A stretch of 38,472 nt of DNA from positions 1 to 38,472 of the forward strand of contig LBQC01000006.1 of NCBI GenBank assembly GCA_000990565.1, written 5' to 3'. The first letter of the stretch is position 1. Each line of letters begins with the position of its first letter. The notes beneath the pieces are model-generated. The model was not told the DNA's origin and ran no database searches. It saw nothing but the letters and a program-made list of their open reading frames with translations. Made by a program: the position numbers and the translations under genes. Below, in pieces: positions 9,401 to 15,700 of this stretch. Origin of the DNA: Candidatus Roizmanbacteria bacterium GW2011_GWA2_35_19 (lineage in GTDB: Bacteria > Patescibacteriota > Microgenomatia > UBA1406 > GWC2-37-13).

Positions 9401-11074
9401 TGAATCAAAAGTAAAGGCGGTGGTATAGCCGGCATGAGCCAGGGAGAGATTACCATCTGGGACGGTTAAAGCATTCCACTTTAAAGATGAAGCACTGATG
9501 GAATTACTCCAGCTCATATCACCAGTTGTATTTGAAGTCAGATAATATCCAGAAGCAGCTCCAGGAAAAGCATTAGGTAACTTATATACAGTATCTCCCG
9601 CTAAAGTATCCGGAGCCTGAAGACCTACATAGTTAGTTCCGGCTCCAGAGGGCTCTGCTAAACGCAAATCTCCTTGATTGGTAACGGTGGTATTTCCACT
9701 ACCGTCAATAGTTAATCGATTTTCCGTATCAGTTGAGCCGCCGGTCCGGAATTTTAGTGTTCCTGATTCAGTTGCCTGAAGGATTATATCCCCAGTTCCG
9801 GCTGATTGAATGACGGTGGCTTTAGCGCTTGATAAAGTAAAATCAGTTGATGCGGATGTTGATCTGATTCCTGGAGACGATGCTGCAATTAGCAGATTAC
9901 CGTCAACATTGATATAAGGAATATTGGAAGCGTCGGAGCCAGGGGGAAGCCCCTGTAGGGTTTCAGAATTTATAGCATAACCAACGTTGGCAATTTGCTG
10001 ACGGGGAGTCATTTCACTATCTGAAGCCACGGTTATTCCAAGATATACATCGGCATTCTCAGAAAAAATTGAAGAATCAACTTCAGTACCACAGACAGTC
10101 TGTGGCGGAGTTGGCGAGTACCCCGATCCACCGATTAAGACATTAAAAATTCCATCTTGATCAGGAGTCAGTGAGCAGGCCCCGGCCGTATATAATGCTG
10201 ATCCGCCTGATGAAACACTATATAGTTTGAAAGTTACATTGGTTGCAGTTGAAATAGGATTAGCTAAGCTGTCAGTCAGCCGACCCTGAAAAGAAAGTAA
10301 TCGGCCCGCTCGAGTAAGCCCGGTTGGATAAGCAAAAGCTTTCTCCGACTTTAGAAAAAATTGATTATATATCCCGGCACCCATTACAGAAACAAAGATG
10401 AGAATTATAATTAGGCCAATGTAATGTTGCAATCCAAAGTTAGAAGGAAGGTTTAGAAACGAGTTAGGAAGTTGGTTGATGGAAGCTTGATTCTTTTCTA
10501 ATTTCTTACTTCTATTTTCTTGACCCGCTTCAAAACCCACCCTCCAACTTCTAAACAGGCTTAATATTTTACTAAATAATTTAGGGCTTATTAAAGCCTT
10601 ATTAGGAGGGATTTGCTTGTCCTCTGTAGTTTTCTTGACCTTTGAAGCCTTGGCGAAAGAGGTAGCGTAGGAGGAATCTTTGATATTTGAGATTTTCTTA
10701 GCTGGGTTCTCCGTCATCCACCCTTGAGAAATACAGAACGAACAAAATTTCCTTAAAGCAGAAAGTCGACGGTTGATAGTTTTGTGAGGGAGGTTATTTA
10801 CAACAAGATAAGAGCGATATTTAAAAACAACCTCTGAGGTCATGTCATTTCGAAGAAGCCTCTCGACCTTGCTCGAGGTAAACTCCGCGACTGAGAAATC
10901 TGGATTTCTCGCTGTGCTCGAAACGACATCAGTACCAACGTAATGCTCTAACCAGCCTGCAAAATGACGAAAATCTGAGAGATAATTTTTTAATGTGATT
11001 TGAGAGACGTTTCCCGCAGTCAAGAAACTTTTGAATTGTGGCTCTAGATTATATAGATTATACCCTTCTTGCAT
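3452..11074 (-). CDS. Giant membrane-anchored fibre with recombinase-type N-terminal domain and S74 chaperone
   Basis: This is a 2540-residue mosaic. Residues 10-130 match the SAM-like core-binding domain of XerC/D-type tyrosine recombinases (ITLKNYLSDFRHFAGWL, then HKTINRRLSALRKFCSF), split by a repeat-coded insert at about 50-77. No catalytic R..HxxR..Y domain follows. Another repeat insert (about 173-213) precedes one transmembrane helix (about 217-239). The rest is beta-rich, with at least eight phage-fibre motifs of the form VGIGTTAPxxxLxV. Near residue 1971 an S74 intramolecular chaperone/peptidase begins with SDVRLKQDIED; Ser1971 and Lys1976 match the catalytic dyad spacing. About 480 further residues follow, with polymerising-type repeats. 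Expected topology: N-terminus in the cytoplasm, fibre outside. The promoter sits about 8 nt upstream of the ATG. The substrate or partner is unknown. Confidence 0.85.
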   Translation of the reverse strand: MQEGYNLYNLEPQFKSFLTAGNVSQITLKNYLSDFRHFAGWLEHYVGTDVVSSTARNPDFSVAEFTSSKVERLLRNDMTSEVVFKYRSYLVVNNLPHKTINRRLSALRKFCSFCISQGWMTENPAKKISNIKDSSYATSFAKASKVKKTTEDKQIPPNKALISPKLFSKILSLFRSWRVGFEAGQENRSKKLEKNQASINQLPNSFLNLPSNFGLQHYIGLIIILIFVSVMGAGIYNQFFLKSEKAFAYPTGLTRAGRLLSFQGRLTDSLANPISTATNVTFKLYSVSSGGSALYTAGACSLTPDQDGIFNVLIGGSGYSPTPPQTVCGTEVDSSIFSENADVYLGITVASDSEMTPRQQIANVGYAINSETLQGLPPGSDASNIPYINVDGNLLIAASSPGIRSTSASTDFTLSSAKATVIQSAGTGDIILQATESGTLKFRTGGSTDTENRLTIDGSGNTTVTNQGDLRLAEPSGAGTNYVGLQAPDTLAGDTVYKLPNAFPGAASGYYLTSNTTGDMSWSNSISASSLKWNALTVPDGNLSLAHAGYTTAFTFDSITTEDAFALSSTGLTTGTLFDLSSTSTAGGASGVSKLLDISRSGTNANASHTAYGLYSAVTNTGTTSTNVGGYFSASGATNNYGLIVENGNMGIGTTAPTYKLQVVGEINTNDDLQLTGAAGTGVKYYNAGITFGVDGTITYNPFDGDHIFSGSSASVGVGTTGPDAKLDSLATSGEQLRLTYTDGTVYSGFTVSSTGDLTIDAAGGGTIEQVVLADGDVLNIGGSGSTDVAYNVIGDSTTGASNVDSDDDLYIEGNLEVDGTIYGIFSGTIPWNEIDNPAADLTLTMATYNSTFNWDSGADTAATHFSLTAQGEDTTGTGDQDQVLLSLSQATNGASDVDEGLDALLTLANNDGNDMVQNAIRFDTGAAGIDFTYGINFDAADIGTAELKLENAEQIHNQTDGTITLEDGSGTDYATFSSTTLTALGDLVIQGTTGLTFNTGAGGDITFANGEKIDNDTNGTIAVTGDFDASGTLKAGTADAFSVDTSGNIDTTGTVTGEVFYDKTSTSYYLDPANTGSSLLIAGSIGINDLSPDAKLDIDSTLTTGGDFLITNTGIGTSGTIAGVTANSVTTGDILTLSATALTTGSQLVITGPSGGTAGVTDAGLKIASDVGNSGGTNTGLIYSEATIDTTGVGQSGNNLYIRTINSNSTNANSSTGIFNYMTDAIALANTDFGIYNKVSNTGALDTAATKNVYGIYNTITGTGGAPTTAGTTHVYGEYITTNASHAGDFGTVNQYGLYIANGTSSTNGTSTKYGLYVESPTGADANYAAIFAGGNVGIGTTAPLSKLSVGGVGDSNAAIYGAGTAHGVRADGSIYGVYGTGGTGIYGVGSSFGVEGYSSTGNGVIGSTVSGYGVQGYSSAGGTAGLFETTSGYALLAIGGNVGIGDTTPLATFTVGDGDLFQVAGATGNITTAGDLAVNGDNITADGTLGILGATGLTLQTTTGTVTLDSIDASQIINVGASNVARTLNLGTGTGIDTINIGTGATGVDVITIGNAGTLSLNSNDWDISTTGAMTGITGITNNGVYTQTGTSANTFTGTATFSNATYSALFTGGNVGIGDATPSYLLDVAGTLNSTGSTTLGTGASSVNVIGSTTTPGTLTLHGATTLDNTFTVSGNNLTSLGGNLTLSGTTITASSLATLTTSSAVAWGGATELTFTADNATIYGSNAASGNLILDGTSNATKTSSYVIIQPNGGNVGIGTSAPTATLEILADVDTPSGNAIEVQAVESANLNDQDADDITFTNATTCWTYGAGWARSGGTALHTVLNTADLSCNLTDGYIDNNQIYRMTFDMGGRTAGTVTPKVGTAAHDAISANGSYDLTFDATANNTDIIFTPDINFNGYIDNVYIYRRAVNTVISDTGRVGIGRLVPAYFLDVLAPENGVIARFLSDNTTGCTLATGGTISCTSDVRLKQDIEDTSFGLDTIMNLRPVDFNWKSGASIYKNLGFIAQEVETLIPNLVSIDQDNGYKQLNTTGLIPVLTKAIQEQQIQISSLSGQLADLNITSMGDLQIKNDSQTPYVYDGNQAENFQSIFNNQIYNVKLNTGEIVTRIGAFSELMVGKIKSGLIETENILVDNLLVAKNILVQEKIVSPVVETTDLIATGTAKLNIVQTNEIKPQNSDLTIDLNDDVGVDPGVDPNAGKLAKLIIKGLEGKSAVVIDAVGNASFSGQIIADSLKIDNDATVSGNLASDTLTTNEASISGKLIAGEIESGTIDSLSSNINDVQKLIADIQNQSMPDPTNYQNISSSVIPLKRGIQSQEMDSLLRGNDAFENLTVTGNSNLYNVSVSNSLLVGTTLIDQNSIISLASELKLSALSTINLLDGAVIIAKDGTITTKGELIAEGGIRTNEIKPLTDDGQVTINNLAINNLTINNISTNSAVIAAPDNFTQNGIFAPAIETATSSAGLGILPENSSEIIIYNNNIKESSLIYLTPTSSTVSISQLSVGEKIIGTKSYFKVISNTPSSVPIKFNWLIIN
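4076..4138. repeat. GTCAT-ended palindromic element, copy 2 (in frame in giant gene)
   Basis: The 63-nt inverted copy of the element at 1499-1563 has identical arms and a different centre. Because the orientation relative to the gene is reversed, it encodes a different peptide (VIPLKRGIQSQEMDSLLRGN) near residue 2320 of the giant fibre. Confidence 0.9.
10436..10558. repeat. Family D repeat inside giant gene
   Basis: The plus strand reads aaggtttagaaacgagttag in the left half and attttcttgacccgcttcaa in the right half. It encodes GFEAGQENRSKKLEKNQAS and continues to NLPSNF, just before the transmembrane helix. The acetyl-CoA synthetase gene carries the same element at 35020-35135, encoding GVEAGQENSEKKTEIN...NPSSNF. 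Confidence 0.85.
10844..10927. repeat. GTCAT-ended palindromic element in recombinase-like domain
   Basis: The 84-nt element has near-inverted ends gtcatttcga and tcgaaacgac and an inner palindrome (ctcgaccttgctcgag). It interrupts the SAM-like domain of the giant protein between HYVGTD and FKYRSYL, presumably in the loop between two helices. Confidence 0.8.
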
Positions 11075-11082
11075 ACAATATC

Positions 11083-11112
11083 ATAATAAAACAATAATAA
11101 TAATGAAGTCAA
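11083..11112 (-). promoter_or_regulatory. Promoter of giant fibre gene (near-leaderless)
   Basis: On the minus strand TTGACT (11107-11112) is followed after 18 nt by TATTAT (11083-11088). Only 8 nt separate the -10 box from the ATG at 11074, so transcription should start about 1-2 nt before the start codon. Confidence 0.6.
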
Positions 11113-11257
11113 GAGCTATTTTAATAGTATTTTGATATAGTTTAGCCTAAGTGCAGATATAATCCTATATTTATAATTAAACGTAATTAATATAATAACC
11201 GCATAAAATATTCACCTACTTAAATATATATAAATATATCATAGAGCTTATAGTAAT

Positions 11258-11324
11258 AATCGTTAATAAATTTTAAGTAAATATAATTTTTGTTAATAAA
11301 AATTATATTTGATAATTAACGATT
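11258..11324. repeat. Nested perfect palindrome in intergenic region
   Basis: The outer arms aatcgttaat (11258-11267) and attaacgatt (11315-11324) are perfect inverted repeats. Inside them, aaatataattttt (11279-11291) and aaaaattatattt (11298-11310) form a second perfect 13-bp stem with a 6-nt loop. It is unlike the family repeats elsewhere. It could be a regulator binding site, a terminator-like structure or a replication-related site; the sequence does not decide. Confidence 0.85.
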
Positions 11325-11591
11325 TAAATTCACACAAGTATTTATGTGAATTAAGGAAAGATGCCGGGTCTATTTTATTAAAAAAAAGTAATAACACTTT
11401 TTATTAAAATGGATTTACATATTTTTAAGAAATAAAATCTAGCAAAAGATGGAATAATTCATATTTATCACTTAATTTATTATTCTGCTATTTTATTAAT
11501 CAATTGTTTTGGATTATAATGTTGCTCTATTTACTACTTGTGGTGTTATATGTACAACACTAACCCTACCTATAGTACCAAAACGGGGCGG

Positions 11592-11620
11592 TTGACAATA
11601 TTTATGAATATCCTTATGAT
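11592..11620 (+). promoter_or_regulatory. Consensus promoter of Big_1-like gene (leaderless)
   Basis: TTGACA (11592-11597), a 17-nt spacer and TATGAT (11615-11620) lie 8 nt before the ATG at 11629. A transcript beginning about 7 nt after the -10 would have essentially no 5' leader. Confidence 0.75.
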
Positions 11621-11628
11621 TAATATCA

Positions 11629-12042
11629 ATGAAGAAATCGTTAGTATTTTTACTATTTTTAGTCACTGTAATTTTAGGGTTTTCTATATTTTTTGGGCTT
11701 TATGAAGTCAAGTTCTTTTCAAGTCGGGCCTCAGTTTCTACATCTTCTTTTTCAGTAGATAACTCATATGTGTTTATAACCCCGCTTCGTGCTAGAGCAA
11801 ATGGACAAGAAAAAATAAGGTTAACGGTATTTATTCTTAATAACCAAGGAATTGGAGTACTTGGAAAAAAGATTTTTATATCTCCAAATTCAGCTCTAAA
11901 TATTGAAGCAATTCAGGGCTTGACAGACAGCTTTGGCAAAGCTTACTTTGACATTACATCATCGGCGACTGGAGAGTTTTACTTGGAAATAAAGGCCGAT
12001 GATATAACTCTGGCAGATAAGGCTCACTTGAGCTTCTACTAA
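11629..12042 (+). CDS. Secreted or membrane-anchored Big_1 (invasin-type Ig-like) protein
   Basis: Residues 1-27 form a signal anchor or signal peptide (MKKSLVFLLFLVTVILGFSI). Residues about 45-137 match a single bacterial Ig-like domain of the Big_1/invasin type: PLRARANGQEKIRLTVFILN, then GLTDSFGKAYFDITSS and TGEFYLEIKADD. Domains of this type are beta-sandwiches found in adhesins and surface layers. Only one domain is present, so this may be a small envelope or pilus-associated subunit. It has its own consensus promoter, and its 3' end overlaps the convergent neighbour by 89 bp. Partner unknown. Confidence 0.75.
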   Translation: MKKSLVFLLFLVTVILGFSIFFGLYEVKFFSSRASVSTSSFSVDNSYVFITPLRARANGQEKIRLTVFILNNQGIGVLGKKIFISPNSALNIEAIQGLTDSFGKAYFDITSSATGEFYLEIKADDITLADKAHLSFY

Positions 12043-12940
12043 TAGCAAGGCTTTCTCTTACTACTATTTCTCTCCCTTTTTGAATGCCAAAAGGATGAAA
12101 CAGTTTTTTGTACAAAACATAAAGCAGATAACCAATTTCTGAAATAATTAGGATTTCGATAATCCTTGATCTTATTAGACCTAAGATTATCGATAGATAT
12201 CTAAATATAACCATCCATACGGGCAGAATTTTGTAGTTAAGTCGTACACTTTCCGGAGTTTTTTCATCATTGTATTCAGACTGAGCAAATAATCTGAAAG
12301 AATCGGGGCCGGACGAGGGCAAAGAGAGGTTAAAATTACCGAGGGAGTCGGATTTTGCAGTAAGCGATGGGAATGAGGTAGCCTCTACCGGCTTAATAAT
12401 TGGGTAAAACGGACTGATTTTTGATAATAGTGAATCACTATTTCTTGTGAAAACCGAAAAATCTACCTCACTATTAGGTATAGTTTGTCCTGAAAGTATA
12501 ATCTCATCATTTATGTAATAATAGTCACTATTTAAAGATAGGGTGGGCGGGATCAAAACCGGGCCAATATTCACATCGTATTGAGTCGGGAAGGGTGGTA
12601 GGCAAACAGAGGTAGAAATCCGGCCAAACTGATCTTTGGAGCTCAAACAAGCCTCACGAGGGGAAAATGGAGAAAAACGGTTATTAAATGCAAAAAAGCC
12701 TTCCTCATCTGCCGTCGTCTGGTCATAGACTCCTTGTCCATCAAAAGTCACTAGGGCAAGAGGGGACGTATATCCAAAAAGACTAAAGCGATACTCACCG
12801 ATAGAGATACTATTTGAAACTGTATGTCCTTGAGTCCCGATTCCGGCCACCTGCGGACTGAAATTAACCTTAGAATGAAGCCTATATAGCTGGAAGGGGA
12901 TTAATAGTAACAAAGCCGAGACTAATAAATATTGGCGCAT
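11954..12940 (-). CDS. Ig-like surface membrane protein of surface locus 1
   Basis: I start at 12940 because MRQYLLVSALLLLIPFQLYR begins a signal peptide and TATACT lies 7 nt upstream on the minus strand. The frame is open to an ATG at 13021, which would prepend a basic stretch and overlap the DUF916-like gene by 62 bp. The exported part has at least two beta-rich modules: FGYTSPLALVTFDGQGVYD, which resembles a carboxypeptidase-regulatory-like fold, and a second Ig-like one (YYINDEIILSGQTIPNSEV). Near the C-terminus come hydrophobic helices (VWMVIFRYLSIILGLI and IIEILIISEIGYLLYVLY) and a basic cytoplasmic tail. It is the third gene of an operon-like set with the DUF916-like anchor and the 509-aa secreted protein. 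Role inferred: envelope structure. Confidence 0.7.
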   Translation of the reverse strand: MRQYLLVSALLLLIPFQLYRLHSKVNFSPQVAGIGTQGHTVSNSISIGEYRFSLFGYTSPLALVTFDGQGVYDQTTADEEGFFAFNNRFSPFSPREACLSSKDQFGRISTSVCLPPFPTQYDVNIGPVLIPPTLSLNSDYYYINDEIILSGQTIPNSEVDFSVFTRNSDSLLSKISPFYPIIKPVEATSFPSLTAKSDSLGNFNLSLPSSGPDSFRLFAQSEYNDEKTPESVRLNYKILPVWMVIFRYLSIILGLIRSRIIEILIISEIGYLLYVLYKKLFHPFGIQKGREIVVRESLAISRSSSEPYLPELYHRPLFPSKTLQSPMM

Positions 12941-12959
12941 AACTACAAGTATACTACTT

Positions 12960-14003
12960 TCAAATGCCTCTTTTTCGAAGTTGTGATTTAAGTTTCTCAA
13001 TCTCTTCCTTCTCTTTTTCAAGTGCTTTCTCTAATTCATTTTCCTTAACAGTGAAGTTCTTATAAAATTTGTTTATAAGCATACTCACAATTATAATCGC
13101 GAGGATGACGGCGGTCGCGACTCTCCATGGAAAGACCCAAACATAGGTGCTTTTCTCAAGCGCCTGGCCTGTAAGACCGTATGAGGCAGCTAAATCAAGA
13201 CGATATCGGCCCATCATCCACTTAGTGCCAAGTTCATTCTTAAAAGACCTTGATGTATCGGGGAAAATATTTTCTTCCGGGAGTCTTTTTTGGTCTACCA
13301 AGCCTCCGGTCATATTAGTAAGGCTAACAACCCCTCTTGGCCTTATATGATAGTCACCTCGATTTAAAATTTCGGTTTCAAGTGTAATCGGTCCATATTC
13401 AAAGAAGGACGGGGTAAAAAATCTTGAGACAATGGCCTTTTCAGCCGTAACACCTGCAACTTTAAGATAGACGAGAGCGGCAATTCTTGATCCGACCCCA
13501 GTTCCAGCCTCATTTATTCCACCGACCGCCTTTGGCACTTCAGGACCCGGCTCAAAATATACAGCTACATATCTTCCCCCTGGTCTTGCAGTCTCAGGCA
13601 CAGAAATAGTTGCCTGGATTGTGACTTTATCAGTCGCGGGAATGGTAATCCTATCATATGGTATTGTAAACCAACTAGCGCCGGAAAATTTTGGAGATGA
13701 GAGGGCGGGATTATCGATTATTACTGGTGTCCCATCAGTATCTTGGACGACAAAATCGGCGATTCTTAAAATTCCAGATACTGGCATTTCTCCAGAATTA
13801 TAAAATCGTACATTGATTGCCGATTTGCCACCCGGATCAACCTCAAGTTCCTGACGGGCCGGGGCCACAATAAGCGGCATGATTGATTGAGCCACTACTC
13901 CTTGGGAATAAACAAATAAACAAATAAACAAATAAACAAATAACAAAAAGACAGATTTGAGTTTTGAGACTTGAGTTTTGAGATTAATTTGTTTATTTTT
14001 CAT
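12960..14003 (-). CDS. DUF916-like surface anchor protein (Ig-like domains, TM helix, coiled-coil tail)
   Basis: A signal peptide (residues 1-39, ending VVAQS) is followed by two beta-sandwich domains. The first (about 42-185) has DPGGKSAINVRFYNSG, SGASWFTIP and ETARPGGRYVAVYF, the pattern I know from DUF916-type proteins that pair with WxL proteins in Gram-positives. The second spans about 190-288 (FFEYGPITLETEILNRGDYH). A TM helix lies at about 294-312, and a charged coiled coil at 318-345 would be cytoplasmic. The hydrophobic core of the signal peptide (LFVYLFICLFVYS) is encoded by the repeat 13908-14045, which also surrounds the start codon. The neighbour upstream (509 aa) is secreted, and a paralogous pair lies at 18994-20790. 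Proposed job: holding the secreted partner at the cell surface (inference). Confidence 0.75.
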   Translation of the reverse strand: MKNKQINLKTQVSKLKSVFLLFVYLFICLFVYSQGVVAQSIMPLIVAPARQELEVDPGGKSAINVRFYNSGEMPVSGILRIADFVVQDTDGTPVIIDNPALSSPKFSGASWFTIPYDRITIPATDKVTIQATISVPETARPGGRYVAVYFEPGPEVPKAVGGINEAGTGVGSRIAALVYLKVAGVTAEKAIVSRFFTPSFFEYGPITLETEILNRGDYHIRPRGVVSLTNMTGGLVDQKRLPEENIFPDTSRSFKNELGTKWMMGRYRLDLAASYGLTGQALEKSTYVWVFPWRVATAVILAIIIVSMLINKFYKNFTVKENELEKALEKEKEEIEKLKSQLRKRGI

Positions 14004-14045
14004 TTGATTATTTAATTATTTAATTATTTGTTTATTTGTTTATTA
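13908..14045. repeat. AT-rich inverted repeat around the DUF916-like start codon
   Basis: The left arm is a tandem of aaacaaat units (13912-13945); the right arm is ttatttgtttatttgtttat (14025-14045). The arms are complementary over about 20 nt. The start codon at 14001-14003 lies in the loop, so the mRNA could fold around it. The left arm is translated as part of the signal peptide. Confidence 0.8.
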
Positions 14046-15572
14046 AAACGTCGGTACGGCCGTATATTTAACTTTATTATAATAATATCCGGCGGGTTGA
14101 GTGCCTGGTATCGCAATTCGATAGCAGACATATATAGATGATCCTGAAACAGGAACGGTATTGTTCATAATTTCAGCAGTACTGTCCGATCTTGACTCTG
14201 ATGCCTCCTGGTCTGCTAACTGTTTTGCAGAAAAAGTTCGGCTTGATTCATTATATAAAAATTCGGCATCAGTCCCAGATTGATTTTCAAGCGAATATCC
14301 AAAACCTACATATGTTGCCATATCAGTCCAATCCTGAGAAGTCTGGTGAGTACAAGGCGTTGCTCCACAGGCCGTATCACGAATACAAGTGCCTGAAGAA
14401 AAGGTGAATTCACCTGCCGATGGAGTCGCACCTGTACAGACATTACCGTCCCGACCCATCTGGTCATTTTCTTCAGCATAGACCTTATATCCTGCGCTAG
14501 CATTGGTTGAGACTGTTAATTGTTGAGCAGTATTATGGGTAGCTGTAGCATAAGTTGATGAGATTGTACCCCATGGAATTGAATATGCAGTTGAATCAGG
14601 GGTTGCTGACGTTCGAGTTATATTACAAGTAGTACCGGAATCAGCAGTAACTCCCGCAACCGTAAAGGATAAAGATTCATCGACTGTCGCCGATACAAAC
14701 ACAGCTTCAACTGGAGCGACTTTCATATTAACCTGATCAATCGTATTGTCCGAGCCATCACGAGTCCTTACATTTATTGTATATAGATCAGCAGTTCCCT
14801 GAGTATGTCCAGAATTGATTGGAGCCGGATTAATTAGACCGGGGGAAGAATCGACTGTTATTGTTATTGCCGATGGAGCCACACATAAAGCGGTCTGACG
14901 ATCAATTCGTATTGTGTGATCAGTTGAAGAAGTACCACAAGTAATTGTTTCGGTTGCAACCCAGTTTCCATCTGTACAACCAGTAACTGTGATATCAGCG
15001 GCGGCAATTCTATTTGAGGCGTCTCCCATGTCAAAACCATTAGTTGCGGCGGTTGCAGCGGTATCCGGGAAACCATCACATGGGGTAGTATCTGCGTCAA
15101 GAGCGGGAATGGTAACTAAAATATCTCCATCAAGCGGGACTTCATTCACTGTTGTAAATGCGATTGTCAAACTTCCCGATTGAGTCGCAATTACTAAGTC
15201 AGCTGCTCCAAGGGCGGTGCCGCCAAGAGCAGTTGTGATGTTAAATGTCGTTGTGCTCGGGATACTCGAGACAACATAAGTGTTCTGCATATAGCACCCA
15301 TCAAGGGTAGCTCCGGCAAAACAGACAGTGTCTTTCGGAAATAAATGATGAGTGTCATTATCAGCATTGCCGGACGCGTCTATTGTAACTATGGAAGAAC
15401 CGATGGCACCAGTAGCAACACCTGCTCGATAAGAAAGTCTTGAATTCGATAAGGTTGCTGATGCAGAAGTAAGACTAGCTGAATTAATAATGTTATTTTG
15501 AGGTAGTGTAATTATAAAAAGATACGTTAATGCAAAAAAAATAAGACAAAAAAACAATATTTTTTTAGCCAT
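14043..15572 (-). CDS. Secreted beta-rich surface protein, WxL-like partner, locus 1
   Basis: A signal peptide or anchor at residues 5-24 (ILFFCLIFFALTYLFIITL) precedes a Thr/Ser/Ala-rich, low-Lys exported region with several Cys pairs. The last roughly 130 residues form a module shared with the 245-aa protein at 20053-20790: a YVGFGYSLENQSG block, then PGTQPAGYYYNKVKYTAVPTF-like sequence at the very C-terminus, against PIQPAGSYQTVVSFVATPSY in the paralogue. The gene order (secreted protein, then DUF916-like TM protein) mirrors WxL loci of Gram-positives, although no WxL motif is present. The promoter TTGACA-17-TATTAA ends 6 nt before the ATG. Likely a surface layer or adhesion component. Confidence 0.7.
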   Translation of the reverse strand: MAKKILFFCLIFFALTYLFIITLPQNNIINSASLTSASATLSNSRLSYRAGVATGAIGSSIVTIDASGNADNDTHHLFPKDTVCFAGATLDGCYMQNTYVVSSIPSTTTFNITTALGGTALGAADLVIATQSGSLTIAFTTVNEVPLDGDILVTIPALDADTTPCDGFPDTAATAATNGFDMGDASNRIAAADITVTGCTDGNWVATETITCGTSSTDHTIRIDRQTALCVAPSAITITVDSSPGLINPAPINSGHTQGTADLYTINVRTRDGSDNTIDQVNMKVAPVEAVFVSATVDESLSFTVAGVTADSGTTCNITRTSATPDSTAYSIPWGTISSTYATATHNTAQQLTVSTNASAGYKVYAEENDQMGRDGNVCTGATPSAGEFTFSSGTCIRDTACGATPCTHQTSQDWTDMATYVGFGYSLENQSGTDAEFLYNESSRTFSAKQLADQEASESRSDSTAEIMNNTVPVSGSSIYVCYRIAIPGTQPAGYYYNKVKYTAVPTF

Positions 15573-15578
15573 ACTATA

Positions 15579-15607
15579 TTAATAGTATATTAAAAATATG
15601 TTGTCAA
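15579..15607 (-). promoter_or_regulatory. Promoter of surface locus 1 (leaderless)
   Basis: On the minus strand TTGACA (15602-15607), a 17-nt spacer and TATTAA (15579-15584) are followed by 6 nt and the ATG at 15572. The predicted start of transcription coincides with the start codon. A small hairpin (actcatac/gtatgagt) lies just upstream. Confidence 0.7.
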
Positions 15608-15662
15608 GGGGAAATAAACTCATACAAAAAAGGTATGAGTCTACAGTTGTTATAAATTGCCC

Positions 15663-15691
15663 TTGACATAAAAAAATCCGTCTGTTACATT
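15663..15691 (+). promoter_or_regulatory. Promoter of PaaX-like gene
   Basis: TTGACA (15663-15668), 17 nt and TACATT (15686-15691) precede the ATG at 15701 by 9 nt, giving a 2-3 nt leader. TATAAC at 15691-15696 is an alternative -10 but has poor spacing (22 nt). Confidence 0.5.
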
Positions 15692-15700
15692 ATAACTTAT

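Larger units (their letters stand above)
11075..11628. other. AT-rich non-coding region between divergent surface genes
   Basis: This is about 550 bp without a credible ORF, the longest gene-free stretch of the window. It holds the divergent promoters of the giant gene (minus) and the Big_1-like gene (plus), a strong nested palindrome at 11258-11324, and a further hairpin (aattcaca/tgtgaatt, 11327-11352). The AT bias is clearly higher than in the flanking genes. Confidence 0.7.

Noticed and set aside
3452-11074. Prophage or active site-specific integrase, suggested by the recombinase-like N-terminus and tail-fibre repeats
   Set aside because: No catalytic Arg/His/Arg/Tyr domain, no capsid, terminase, portal or lysis genes, and no attachment-site pair. 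The TM helix and single long frame fit a surface protein.
11629-12042. Lipoprotein signal in the Big_1-like protein
   Set aside because: No Cys-containing lipobox after the hydrophobic segment.
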